Positions 10,131 to 19,650 of a DNA stretch of 64,000 nucleotides are shown piece by piece. Below the pieces are notes generated by a model. That model did not search any database. It was not told where the DNA came from and saw nothing but the letters and a program-made list of their open reading frames with translations. The stretch covers positions 1,134,501 to 1,198,500 of the forward strand of contig BSBK01001537.1 in NCBI GenBank assembly GCA_027943335.1, in the 5' to 3' direction. Every line of letters starts with the position of its first letter. The stretch's first letter is position 1. This DNA comes from Chamaecyparis obtusa. Lineage: Eukaryota > Streptophyta > Pinopsida > Cupressales > Cupressaceae. A program made the position numbers and the translations under genes.

Positions 10131-11718
10131 GATGTTAATGCAATACTTCCTTCTTTTTTGAGCAAGATTAGGAGGGGAGCTCTTTGTGAACATTTATTTC
10201 ATTAGTAGTTTCTTAGGGGTGCCATTTGGTGAGGTTTAGTTTGTGTGAGGTTGACTGAGATGGATACACCTGTAAGAGTTCTAGGTAGTAGGTGCTTGAT
10301 GGTCTTTTTGGGAGAATTCTCAAAGAAGTATTCTCAAAGAATTCTTCAGACTTAGAGGATTTGGAGGGTCACGCTACTTGTGGCCACGGTTGTGAGTATA
10401 AAGCTTGTCTGGACTTTGGCAAATGCCAGAAAAAATAATCTGCTATGTCTCTGTTTTATGTATGGGTTGGGGTTAGCATATGATAATAGTAATACTCCAT
10501 TTTGCAGTATGGAGCTTGAGTTGGGATTAGTATGCCTCATTTTGTTTGTAGGAGCTCAGTTGGTAGCTTGAATCAGGAAAATATGTAATCAGTCACGCCT
10601 GTTTTCAGACTAACGAAGTGGTAGGGGCTAGGGTAAGAAGGGATGAGTAATGCCCCTTCATAATGCAGTATTGTAGGATAGTGGGTTATCAGGGTGGGTT
10701 GTGAGGTTAATTGGGTTGTGATGTTTATAGCACCACCTTTCTATACATTTCCCAGAGGCATTCAATTTGAAAAGCATAAATGTTCCTTTCAACAAGAAAA
10801 TTCTAATGGTCTCTTACTACTCTGAACTCTTTGTTTTTACTTTCTAGTATTCGTTAGAGGTCAGTGGTCTGTCATGGTTTCCCTTGTCTACTTCAATCAG
10901 TATGTCTCAAATTATTATGGAGCACCAAAAATTCTGCCTTCAGTCAGATCCAAAGTCAACTCGAAGGCATATAGTCCCTGAGTGCTTCAAGTTTACAAGA
11001 GAGAAAATCAGGTGAAATAACTAGTCTAGTGTGAAGAGGGAACACAACCATTCAACAAATTCATAAAGACCTTCTCGATTGAGGAAAAAAAACAAATATC
11101 CTCTACTAATGTAAAGCCCCATCCTAAATTCTGTCTTATTGATTGCTATATCTTCTCCAATGAAAATTAATCTCAACAATGAAGTTGAGGTTCGGTCTTA
11201 ACTCTCACACCATTCCTCGCTTCTCCAATACAACCTCTCAGTTATCTGCTGTATTAGAGAGTGGAGTATAATGTAATCAGTTGGGATCTCTTAAGATTCA
11301 AAGGCATGCATGATCTTAACGATCTGCTTGTAGAAGTTTGAAGAATGTAATCAGCAGTACATAGGTCACAGTTTTTTTATAATAGCTATTAGCATGTTAG
11401 ATATCAATTATGTTGTGTAATTTCTCACCTTTTCTCATTTCAGTCTTTTGGAGCTGTTGGAACTAGAAATGTAATACTACAGTTAAATCTGAATTGTAAA
11501 TGCCCGTACATCTAATCTAAGCCAAAAAGATTATACGTGACCAAGCCCTGGTCTGGATTACATTATTATTGAGCAACTGCAGATATTAAAATTGTAATAT
11601 TATCATAGTCACAAGTGCTCTTTTGGTAATTGAAATAAGTTGGACATTTTTCTGCAAGTTAATTTGATGCTTTGGCATTGTGAATATTGGTAACCTATCT
11701 TGTGGTGATAAATTACAG
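10131..11718 (+). other. non-coding stretch, probable host intron or flank
   Basis: I see no transposon protein, LTR boundary pair or long frame here. Base composition is ordinary plant intron-like (T-rich, AT-rich). It ends in ...AAATTACAG, the 3' splice site of exon A. It may be the intron upstream of exon A, holding unrecognised repeats. TGTAAAGCCCCATCC at about 11110 resembles an LTR start but has no matching end. Confidence 0.3.
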
Positions 11719-11877
11719 GAAAATGAACAGTCTGCATTACGTGCACATAGCAGCTCTATTAAGGCTGCACCCAGTAGTCAGTTGGCAATAGCTTCCCAAG
11801 ATGAGATTGCACATCCCAATGCTTCAAAGACATGTCAACCTTTTATTAAAGATGATGTTTTGGTTGAAATAAAAAAG
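11719..11877 (+). CDS. host gene exon A (VASt/GRAM-domain protein, BAGP1-like), partial
   Basis: 53 codons, phase 0 at both ends, flanked by AG (11717-11718) and GT (11878-11879). The encoded text is polar and Ser/Ala-rich, then QPFIKDDVLVEIKK. From memory of the family, a PFIK..VL stretch just before the VASt domain is typical of GRAM-VASt proteins such as BAG-associated GRAM protein 1. A 104-bp intron (11878-11981) joins it to exon B. There are no stops inside the exon. No upstream C2 or GRAM exon is found in the window. Confidence 0.5.
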
Positions 11878-11981
11878 GTGATTTAGTGAAACCTTTTTGT
11901 TTGGTTGGGTATGGCATTCATTTATGTTATCCAATAACGAATTATGAAATGAATTTATGAGGTTATCTGAATGTGTGACAG

Positions 11982-12086
11982 GATGAATTCCCCTGTACAG
12001 CATTGGAGTTTTTCAGCAAACTCTTGAGTGATGATTCCAAGTTTATACATCAATATCGGGCTGAGCGTAAGGATACAGACATCAAG
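11982..12086 (+). CDS. host gene exon B, start of VASt domain, partial
   Basis: 35 codons, phase 0, preceded by GTGACAG and followed by GTAAAAAG, so both splice sites look intact. The text [19 protein letters not shown] and [12 protein letters not shown] fits the beginning of a VASt (VAD1/StAR-like lipid-transfer) domain, where an FF..L.SDDS.F motif precedes a Tyr-Arg-x-x-Arg-Lys-Asp segment. The next exon, expected to continue the domain, is not found anywhere to the right. Either the intron after 12086 is very long and holds the transposon nest, or this is a gene fragment. No disabling mutation is visible. Confidence 0.55.
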
Positions 12087-13366
12087 GTAAAAAGAGAGAT
12101 TATGTTTTTTCCAAAGACTAGCTTTCAGGTTGCTAACAAAATTTATATAACTATTGCATTGTGTAATTAGGCAATATCATTTTTTTTCCAATAACTTCAT
12201 GCCAACCATCCTTGAAGGTGATGCTGCAGGAGGAGTCATGCCTCTTTTTTATTTTTTTCAATCCATTTAACACCATGCTCCGAGGAAAGCAGTTATACTG
12301 TCAGTTATTGGCTGATTAAAGTTGCAAATTAGAAGACATTGTTGTATAACATGCTAAATCATGATCATGAAGCTAGAGAAATGGAGTGTTGATCAATTTA
12401 TATAATTTTCCTATTAATCAGATTTAGATTATAGTTGCATATATAAGACTTTATTGATAAATTATATTGAACTCACATATAGATGTGTGAAATGAATTGG
12501 AAATAATATCCAAAAATCACAAGGAGTAAACAAAGTTTGATTTCAAAGTTGGAAAATGTAAAGGATCATGAACTCATTTATACAATATCTAAACACTTTT
12601 TGTAGGTGCTTTGCTAATATATTATTCTCTTCTCAAAATTTCATTCATGTATTAAAAAAAATGAATGGACCAAATCTTAATATCACCTCTCTTTATTTAA
12701 TAACAATTAAAGTAACCATAAGGGAGAGGATGTCTTGCTAACAACCAAGGTTCAAACCTCATGGGTCGCTCTCTACTGTGTCACGTCTGTAGAGTTTCTT
12801 ACCTTGACCCTTGGTGAAATAATGGGGCTTCTTGCTTGTAGTGCTTACAACCAAGGTTCAAAATTTCAAAAGGAGACCCTTTGGTGAAATAATGGGGCTT
12901 CTTCTCTGTAGAGCCAACAACCAAGGTTCAAACTTCACAGGGTTGCTCTCTATTGTGTCAACAATGGAGAGTTGCTTACCTTGACTGTTGGTGAAATAGT
13001 GGGGCTTCTTGCATGTAGTGCTTACAACTGAGGTTCAAAATATTTACAGTTACAAGTTTTTGCATAAATTCGATATATTTACAACTGTTTGTATTCTTGA
13101 TATTTTGTTCTAAATTTAGGGTCTGCTATTCCATAGTGTCTTCACTTTTGTTTTTGGCAATGTCATGTTTCAACAATTTGTATTGTCCGTTGAATGTCTT
13201 GTTTCTTAATTCAGTTTTTCCCACGGTTCCTCCATGGTCCCCAGTGGAATAGAGAGGAGTCGAGGACTTTTGTGGTATCATTAATTCAAGTGTCGATAAC
13301 CATCAATCTTTTCATTAATTATAATATAATTCATTTATTCTTTAATTTATTTATATTTGTATTTTC
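12087..13366 (+). other. putative host intron after exon B
   Basis: Non-coding, AT-rich. It contains the tandem repeat at 12735-13035 and a 34-bp segment (12311-12344) that reappears as filler in the LINE at 19758-19840. It ends in TTTTC, the left target duplication of E4. No further exon of the VASt gene is recognised. Confidence 0.35.
12735..13035 (+). repeat. tandem repeat, about 2.5-3 degenerate units of 70-110 bp
   Basis: Units begin ACAACCAAGGTTCAAA (12741, 12846, 12909, then ACAACTGAGGTTCAAA at 13024) and share TTGGTGAAATAATGGGGCTTC and TGTAGTGCTTACAAC. The middle unit is shorter through an internal loss. GGTTCAAACC in the first unit resembles a tRNA-type box B, so a decayed tRNA-derived SINE is possible; no box A was found with confidence. 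Confidence 0.6.
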
Positions 13367-14134
13367 TGTAATGAACCCATGCACTGTGGCCCTTGTAATG
13401 TACCCACACACTGTGCTAACACAAGTTTGTGCGGAAGTTGTCGAAGCAACAGAAGGCCGTACAATGCTGGAAATGGGCCGTATGGAGCAACGAGCAAGGT
13501 CGTGCGGTACAATGGGTGGATGGGCTATGCGGTACAATGGGTGGATGGGCCGTGCGGTATAACGGGTGGATGGGCCGTGTGGTACAACGGGTGGATGGGC
13601 CGTACGGTACAACGGGTGGATAGGCCATGCGGTACAACGGGCGGTGCTGGAATGGGCCAGATGGAATGAGAGACGAAACTATGAGTTAAAGACACCAACA
13701 ATATTGACCACAGATAATCCTCCAATTGATGTTTTGCCACAGATAATCCTCCAATTGATATTTTGCCACAATATGGTGCTCCGATTTGCCAAATCCGAGC
13801 GAAGTATTACATGTAACAGAATAGGGTGAGGATTGAATCCCACCGAAACCATACAAGCCAAGTAGGGAAGATCTTTCCCTTCTGAAATGACGAATTACAG
13901 GGAATCCCAACTGGAATTCGCAGTACAAAGAAATAATCCAAAGTATGCATATCAACAACTACCTACAAGCCGCGCTCAAATACCCTTTGGATAATTATCC
14001 AAGGGTGTACAAAATGAGCCGATGGCAAAACTAGCCTATGGAAACAAAATAAGAATGGGACCGAGATATGCTAAATCAATCGGCCCATTAACAAAGGTTT
14101 AATTAATAATTTATTTTATGATGGGAACATTACA
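13367..14134 (-). repeat. E4 3' LTR (with expanded VNTR)
   Basis: 768 bp. On the minus strand it starts TGTAATGTTCC and ends GGTTCATTACA. It is exactly 100 bp longer than the 5' LTR because of four additional 25-bp units at 13506-13630. It also holds a 29-bp unit repeated twice (13709-13766), shared with the other LTR. Confidence 0.92.
13506..13650. repeat. 25-bp VNTR in E4 LTR, five full units plus a partial
   Basis: Unit pattern GGTACAAYGGGTGGATGGGC followed by five variable bases, at 13506, 13531, 13556, 13581 and 13606, then a partial unit. The matching place in the 5' LTR (about 18904-18965) has only one to two units. Spurious frames run through the repeat on both strands. Confidence 0.9.
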
Positions 14135-15305
14135 GTCCGCTCGTCCCAAATTTTGCTTGTCCTCAAGCAAATGCAGTGCCAGATGCTGGAGAATGTGCTC
14201 GCCTTCCCAAGTAGCGTTGTCCAACGGCAAGTGTTTCCATCGTACCAAATATTCTTTCACCGTGCAGTTCCGCAGAGTCTTCTCACGAACCTCAATGATC
14301 TCAGCTGGTTCCAATATGAGCTTCCCCTCTTCATTGAGTGGCGGAAGGTCTGTAGCTACTGTGATGTTCTGCCCCACAGCTTTCTTAAGGCAGGATACAT
14401 GAAAGACATTATGAATGCGGCTCCCCTCTGGAAGTTCCAGCTCATAGGCAACCTCACCGATGCGGCTAACGACACGATAAGGGCCATAAAACCGCGGTTT
14501 CAGTTTTTCCTTCCCTATCGTCTTCAACGATGATTCCTGTAAAGCTAAAGCCTGAGATAGACCAAATCTCCCGCCTTGAAACTTCTCTCGGTTCGGTGTC
14601 TATCTGCGTACATCTTTTGTTGATTCTGTGCTCTTTGTAAGTTTTCCTTAAAGTATCTCAGGATGTCTTGTCCTTCCTGCAACCAATCCTTCGCCCGGGG
14701 TGCACGGCTATCACCTAGAACGGTGTCAATGAACGAAAGGGGTTCATATCCGTATAGTGCTTTGAATGGTGCCATCCCAATGGACATGTGATAAGTGGTA
14801 TTGTCGCAATATTCCCCTAGGTGTATCCATTTGACCCACGCCTGTTGTTGTGCCGAAACGTAGTTCCGAAGGTAACCTTCTAGCCACTTGTTCACAATCT
14901 CGGTCTGCCCGTCTGTCTGAGGGTGGTAACTGGTACTTGGCGACAATTCTGTTCTTGCCAACTGAAATAGTTTTGTCCAGAAGATGCTGATAAATCGACC
15001 ATCCCGATCACTAATAATGTTTCGGGGTACCCGTGTAGGCGGAAGATTTCTTTGAAAAATAGATCGGCTACCTGTGCGGCCTGAAAGTCCGATGGAATGG
15101 CGAAGAAATGTGCGTACTTCGTCAGTCTGTCAACTACCACAAAGATACAATCCTTTCCTTTCACCTTGGGAAGTCCAGTAATGAAATCCATCAAGATACT
15201 TTCCCACTTCTGTTCTGGAATAGGCAGAGGTTGTAGTAACCCCGTAGGTAGAGTGTGTTCGGATTTGTTTTTCTGACAGACCACACACTCTCTTACATAC
15301 TGCAA
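14111..15305 (-). pseudogene. E4 integrase and chromodomain
   Basis: The N-terminal part (14892-15305) has the second half of the HHCC zinc finger (VRECVVCQKNK) and the first catalytic Asp region (LMDFITGLPKVKGKDCIFVV). A frameshift near 14960 breaks the core at the second Asp (the canonical SDRD reads VIG here). It resumes at 14545-14961 with STSYHPQTDGQTEIVNKWLEGYL. The C-terminal part (14111-14527) has the GPY-like GPYRVVSRIGEVAYELELP module and a chromodomain ending EYLVRWKHLPLDNATWE, which in this family targets integration to chromatin. A stop near 14530 separates the two. Not functional. Confidence 0.9.
14135..14147 (-). other. E4 polypurine tract
   Basis: The minus strand reads GGGACGAGCGGAC immediately before the 3' LTR. 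It is less pure than the E2 and E6 tracts. Confidence 0.6.
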
Positions 15306-16010
15306 TACGTCTCCTTTAAGACCTTTCCATGAAAACCTTTACTTGAGACGTCTGTAAGTCTTGAGGAAACCCGAGTGTCCCGCTAAGGGTGAATCGTGTA
15401 CCTCCTTCAATATTTCCTGTTTCAGTTTGGATTCTGGTACTAAATATATCCGATTCTTGTAGTAAATGATGTCATCTACCACTTTGTATCGGTCATCCTG
15501 GGTCTTTCCATCCATTAACTCATAGGCAAATGTGTTTTTGGAATATTCCACCAATAAATGTGCTTTCCAGTCAACTGAAATCTGGGTTAGTAAGCAAATG
15601 GCGGGTTTCCTGGATAATGCATCTGCAACCACATTGTTCTTTCCCTTCACATATTCAATGTCAAAATCAAAATCCTGAACCTTACTTACCTATTTTTGTT
15701 GTCTTCCATTCAAGTCACGTTGCTCCAAAAAATATCTTAGACTATTGTGATCCGTACGGACAACAAACTGTGCACCCACCAGATACTGTCGAAACTTGGT
15801 CAGTGCATGCACGATGGCCAACATTTCTTTATCATAAATGGAATACAAACGTTCGGTCTGTGTAAGCTTCCGACTCTCATAGGCTATGGGGTGTCTATCC
15901 TGCATCAGTACCGCGCCAATGCCTTCTTCGGATGCATCACACTCTAGAACGAAAGGCGGTGTGAAGTCAGGTAACGCAAGTACTGGACAAGTGCTCATTG
16001 CTTCTTTCAA
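15306..16010 (-). pseudogene. E4 RNase H and integrase zinc-finger start
   Basis: 15690-16010 is an intact RNase H segment: LECDASEEGIGAVL with the first catalytic Asp, YDKEMLAIVHALTKFRQYL with Glu, and VRTDHNSLRYFL with Asp. After a short break 15339-15650 continues with GKNNVVADALSRK (end of RNase H) and VHDSPLAGHSGFLKTYRRLK, the two His of the integrase HHCC finger. A stop precedes the Cys pair. Confidence 0.9.
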
Positions 16011-16142
16011 CTTATCAAAAGTGAGTTGCGCCTTTTCATTCCACTGGAAGGATCCTTTTCTTGTCAGATATATTAACGGAGCGCTGAGCTGAGAGAATCC
16101 TTTTACAAATCTCCGATAATAACTGCACAGTCCAAAAAACCC

Positions 16143-16766
16143 TCACAACTCAGAGAGTGATTTTGGGGGAGGCCAATCAAGGATAGCCTGGATCTTCTCC
16201 TGATGAACCTGAACTCCATATTCACTGACAACATGCCGCAAGTACAATATATCTGTCATACCGAACTCAGACTTGGATTGCTTGGCAAACAAGGATTGGT
16301 CTTCCATGATCCTTAAGACTTCATCTAGATGTTTCAGGTGTTCTTCCCATGTCTTGCTATAAATAAGAATATCATGAAAAAATATCAATAGGTACTTACG
16401 CAATTGTTTGTTGAAGATGCGATTCATACATGATTGGAATGTAGCGGGCGCATTTGTTAATCCAAATGGCATGACTAGGAACTCATAATGCCCGTAGTGA
16501 CAACGAAAAGCCGTTTTCTCCACATCTTCTTTCCTCATGCGGATCTGATGGTATCCGGAATGGAGATCTATTTTTGAAAAGTAGACTGCACCATGTAGTT
16601 CATCCAATAACTCATCGATCCTGGGAATAGGATATCTATTCTTTATTGTTTTTTTGTTCAACACACAGTAGTCCACACACATGCACATTGTCCCGTCCTT
16701 TTTGACCAATACTACCGATGATGCAAAAGGGCTCGAACTGGGACGGATCCATCCTTTCTCTAGCAA
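16143..16766 (-). pseudogene. E4 reverse transcriptase, catalytic-site mutant
   Basis: 207 codons. Motifs run in order: [53 protein letters not shown] (first catalytic Asp present), [20 protein letters not shown], then FFHDILIYS where the catalytic pair should read FFDD. The first Asp of the pair is His, so polymerase activity is lost even without the frame breaks. The segment ends LDWPPPKSLSEL, normal for the connection to RNase H. Confidence 0.93.
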
Positions 16767-17532
16767 TTCTTGGATTGTCTTTTCAATCTCATCTCTGAGT
16801 CTCCTAGGATAGCGGTAGGGTGTGGTTATGACTTGCTTGGCACCTGCTTCTAACTCGATAGTATGCTAAAACCCAGGATGGGGAGGTATGCCTGGAGGAA
16901 TGTCCATAAAAACTCCATCATGAGCACTCCAGATATTCTGAAGATCGTTGTCCTGGAGGGGTGTTCGTTGTCCTTTTATGGGTTCCGCCGAGACAAAACA
17001 GTGTGCCGCCCAGGCAATGTCATCACACTAGAAAATCGCCTCCATTCGATGTGCTGAAATTTCCTTCAGTCCCTCATTGGCCATTCTGCAAAGAACCACC
17101 TTTTTCCCATCGACAACAAAAGTGAAGTCCATTCATTTGAAGCTCTGAGTGTATTCATCAAGTGTCCATCCACTGTATGCCCAAAATAACCTCCATATCA
17201 TCTAGGTCCACTATCAAGATATCCTCTGTCACCATGTGATTAGCCATTGTGATACTTAGCTGAGGAACAAGGTGTGTGCAGGGCAGAAGAGTCCCTCCGG
17301 CAACCTTGACCTAAAATCCTGCATGCGTCTCCCTAGGTAGTCCTCTTCGTTTTACCAAAGATGAGTTTATGAAATTCAGAGTAGCTCTGCTATCTAGCAT
17401 CACCATAACCCTCTGTCCTTGAAGGGTTCCCCGTACACGAAATACCGTGCATCTCGGGCTACCGGCTAGGGCGATAGTTCCTCCGCATTGTAGCAAAGCT
17501 GCTATTCTTTTCGTATGGTTCAAACTAAGCAT
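16767..17532 (-). pseudogene. E4 protease and protease-RT linker
   Basis: The frame at 17311-17532 contains VMVMLDSRATLNFINSSLV; gypsy proteases normally read LDSGATHNFI, so the active-site Gly is Arg here. Further left, in broken frames, are DMEVILGIQWMDT (flap and C-terminal protease motif) and linker text up to the RT. Multiple stops lie between 16767 and 17310. Confidence 0.85.
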
Positions 17533-17577
17533 TTTGGTGTCCTCGTGGGGTCGGCTGTCTTCGGAGGGAATATCTTC

Positions 17578-18744
17578 CTATTCGTCCTCATCATCGGACA
17601 CGACCTCAATGTAGTGGATTTTTCCTTTCTCGAGGCATCTGTGCCCGGGCTCCCATGGTCCCTTGCAGTTGAAACATAGTTTCTTCCTTCGGAGGTCCTG
17701 TCTGGTAGCTTCGTCCAACGACGGCTTTCTTGGCAGTGGTTTAGTCTCTTTGTCCTTCAAAGACACAGGCGGTTTGGAATGTGAGTACCCTCGGGAGGAC
17801 GACGTCGATGATGTTGCCATACTCCGTGCCTTTTTAATGGCTTCCGATAGGGTGGTAGGATTGAATCCTTTTACCCAACCTTTCAGTAGTTCATTTAGTC
17901 CGTCCATGAAGAGCACTATCCGTCTTCTTTCAGAAATGTCTGTGACCAAAACAGAGAGTTTCTGAAGTTCCGCAATGTACTGGTCAACCGATCCAGTTTG
18001 CCTCAGCTGTGTCAAGTCTTTGAAATTGAGTTCCAGATCTTTACCATCAAATCGATCTATCAATCTCTCAGTGAATTCTGCATAGGTATTTATTTGATCA
18101 TGCCCTAGTGTGATGGTACCGTGATGCCACCATTCATGCGCTACTCCCTCCAAGTGTAATGCCGCAAATTTAATTACTTCCTCTTCTGGCATAGGATTAA
18201 GATGGAAGTAAGTTTCGGCCTTCATTACCCACGCTTGTGCAGATATGTTTCCAGATCCGTCAAATGGTGACAAATTTACCTTACTCAATTTTCTCCTGAG
18301 ATCATCGTTAAAATATCCTCGGTTTCTGCCTCTGGAATATCTCATTCTCAGATCTGCGTAATCTTTGTAGGATATATCTCCCTTAAGATTTGCATTCTTC
18401 CAATCCTCTTGCAACTGTTCTTGAACTTCCTCAAAGGTTGTATGTTTCCCACCGTGAGGTGTATCCATCCGTGGGGGAAAAACTAGCATGGAGGGTCGAG
18501 AGCATGCAGGATGAGGGTTTGCATGTCCCGACACCGAGTCTGCGCTGTGACCATTTTGTTCACCAGATATCTTATTGTCTGCCAATTTTTGGAGAGTTTC
18601 TTCCATGAGTCGCTGAGTTTCATTGATTTGCACCTGATTCTTCGCAAGATCTCTCAGTAGCGCCCAGAGCTCGGCAGTAGAGGGTTCTTGATCCGCCATT
18701 CTTTCAACCGAATGGAATCTTCTTTTCCGATAATAAACTCTCAT
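17578..18744 (-). CDS. gag: E4 gag (open, 373-388 codons)
   Basis: This is the only long intact E4 gene. The most likely start is ATG at 18697-18699 (MADQEPSTAELWALL); an upstream in-frame ATG at 18742-18744 lies close to the PBS. A helical N-terminus is followed by the retrotransposon gag core (LSPFDGSGNISAQAWV, FHLNPMPEEEVIKFAALHLEGVAHEWWHHG, FTERLIDRFDGKD, LTQLRQTGSVDQYIAELQKLS) and a C-terminal knuckle CFNCKGPWEPGHRC, the plant gypsy variant with His displaced relative to CCHC. The product forms the virus-like particle and binds RNA. The frame ends in an acidic VVSDDEDE tail. Confidence 0.9.
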   Translation of the reverse strand: MRVYYRKRRFHSVERMADQEPSTAELWALLRDLAKNQVQINETQRLMEETLQKLADNKISGEQNGHSADSVSGHANPHPACSRPSMLVFPPRMDTPHGGKHTTFEEVQEQLQEDWKNANLKGDISYKDYADLRMRYSRGRNRGYFNDDLRRKLSKVNLSPFDGSGNISAQAWVMKAETYFHLNPMPEEEVIKFAALHLEGVAHEWWHHGTITLGHDQINTYAEFTERLIDRFDGKDLELNFKDLTQLRQTGSVDQYIAELQKLSVLVTDISERRRIVLFMDGLNELLKGWVKGFNPTTLSEAIKKARSMATSSTSSSRGYSHSKPPVSLKDKETKPLPRKPSLDEATRQDLRRKKLCFNCKGPWEPGHRCLEKGKIHYIEVVSDDEDE

Positions 18745-18772
18745 TCACTGTCCACAGGCTGGCAGGATTGAA

Positions 18773-18784
18773 GCTCTGATACCA
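18773..18784 (-). other. E4 primer-binding site
   Basis: Minus-strand TGGTATCAGAGC, one base inside the 5' LTR end (18786). Confidence 0.9.
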
Positions 18785-18785
18785 T

Positions 18786-19453
18786 TGTAATGAACCCATG
18801 CACTGTGGGCCCTGTAATGTACCCATGCACTGTGCTGACACAAGTTCGTGTGGAAGCTGTCGCAGCAACAGAAGGCCGTACGATGCTGGAAATGGGCCAT
18901 ATGGAGCAACAGGTGGATGGGCCGTGCGGTACAACGGGTGGATGGGCCATACAGTACAACGGGTGGTGTTGGAATGGGCCAGATGGAATGAGAGACGAAA
19001 CTATGAGTTAAAGACACCAACAATATTGACCACAGATAATCCTCCAATTGATGTTTTGCCACAGATAATGCTCCAATTGATATTTTGCCACAATATGGTG
19101 CTCCGATTTGCCAGATCCGAGCGAAGTATTACACGTAACGGAATAGGGTGAGGATTGAATCCCACCGAAACCGTACGAGCCAAGCAAGGAAGATCTTTCA
19201 CTTCCAAAATGGCGAATTACAGAGAATCCCAACTGGAATTCGCAGTACAAAGAAATAATCCAAAGTATGCATATCAACTACGTACAAGCCGCGCTTAAAT
19301 ACCCTTCGGATAATTATCCGAGGGTGTACAAAATGAGCCGACGACAAAACTAGCCTATGGAAACAAAATAAGAATGGGACCGAGATATACTAAATCAATT
19401 GGCCCATTAACAAAGGTTTAATTAATAATTTATTTTATGACAGGAACATTACA
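18786..19453 (-). repeat. E4 5' LTR
   Basis: 668 bp. On the minus strand it starts TGTAATGTTCCTGTC and ends GGTTCATTACA. The minus strand also has GGGTATTTAAGCGC (about 19300), a plausible TATA box. It is homologous over much of its length to solo LTR E12 (45909-47264). The short VNTR version is at about 18904-18965. Confidence 0.92.
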
Positions 19454-19458
19454 TTTTC

Positions 19459-19650
19459 ATTATTATTATATTTCATTAATTATTATTATATTAATAATAT
19501 ACTATATCATTATATTATTATACTGATAATTTATTATATTATTAGATTAATAATATATTATATTATTATATTAATAATATATTATATTATTTATTTATTT
19601 ATTTCTAATATTTATTATTAAATTCTATTCTAGAAAGGGGACATTACATC
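19459..19650. repeat. AT-rich stretch ending in an LTR-like terminus
   Basis: Dense TTATTATA/TAATATA text, then TCTAGAAAGGGGACATTACA at 19631-19650. GGGGACATTACA is the shared outer end of the gypsy-type LTRs in this window, so 19650 is probably the edge of an old solo LTR into which E4 inserted. I could not find its other end or TSD. Similar AT-rich text lies at 61060-61400 inside E9. Confidence 0.45.

Larger units (their letters stand above)
13367..19453 (-). mobile_element. E4: Ty3/gypsy chromovirus
   Basis: LTRs lie at 13367-14134 and 18786-19453, with TSD TTTTC (13362-13366 and 19454-19458) and PBS at 18773-18784. On the minus strand the order is gag, protease, RT, RNase H, integrase, chromodomain, which is the Metaviridae chromovirus order. 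All genes are broken by stops or frameshifts. It inserted into an AT-rich stretch that itself ends in an LTR-like terminus at 19650. Confidence 0.93.

Noticed and set aside
11100..13366. TGTAAAGCCCCATCC at about 11110 as the missing start of the LTR ending at 19650
   Set aside because: The flanking bases (ACTAA) do not match the TCCTT after 19650 and no interior similarity was seen.
13506..13650. Possible CRISPR-like array because of regular 25-bp repeats
   Set aside because: There are no unique spacers; units are head-to-tail with point differences, inside an LTR of a plant element.
13331..13740. Several overlapping frames on both strands with repeated MYRTAHPPVVPHGPSTR-like text
   Set aside because: They are translations of the 25-bp VNTR in the E4 LTR; repeat periodicity keeps all frames open and there is no gene context.
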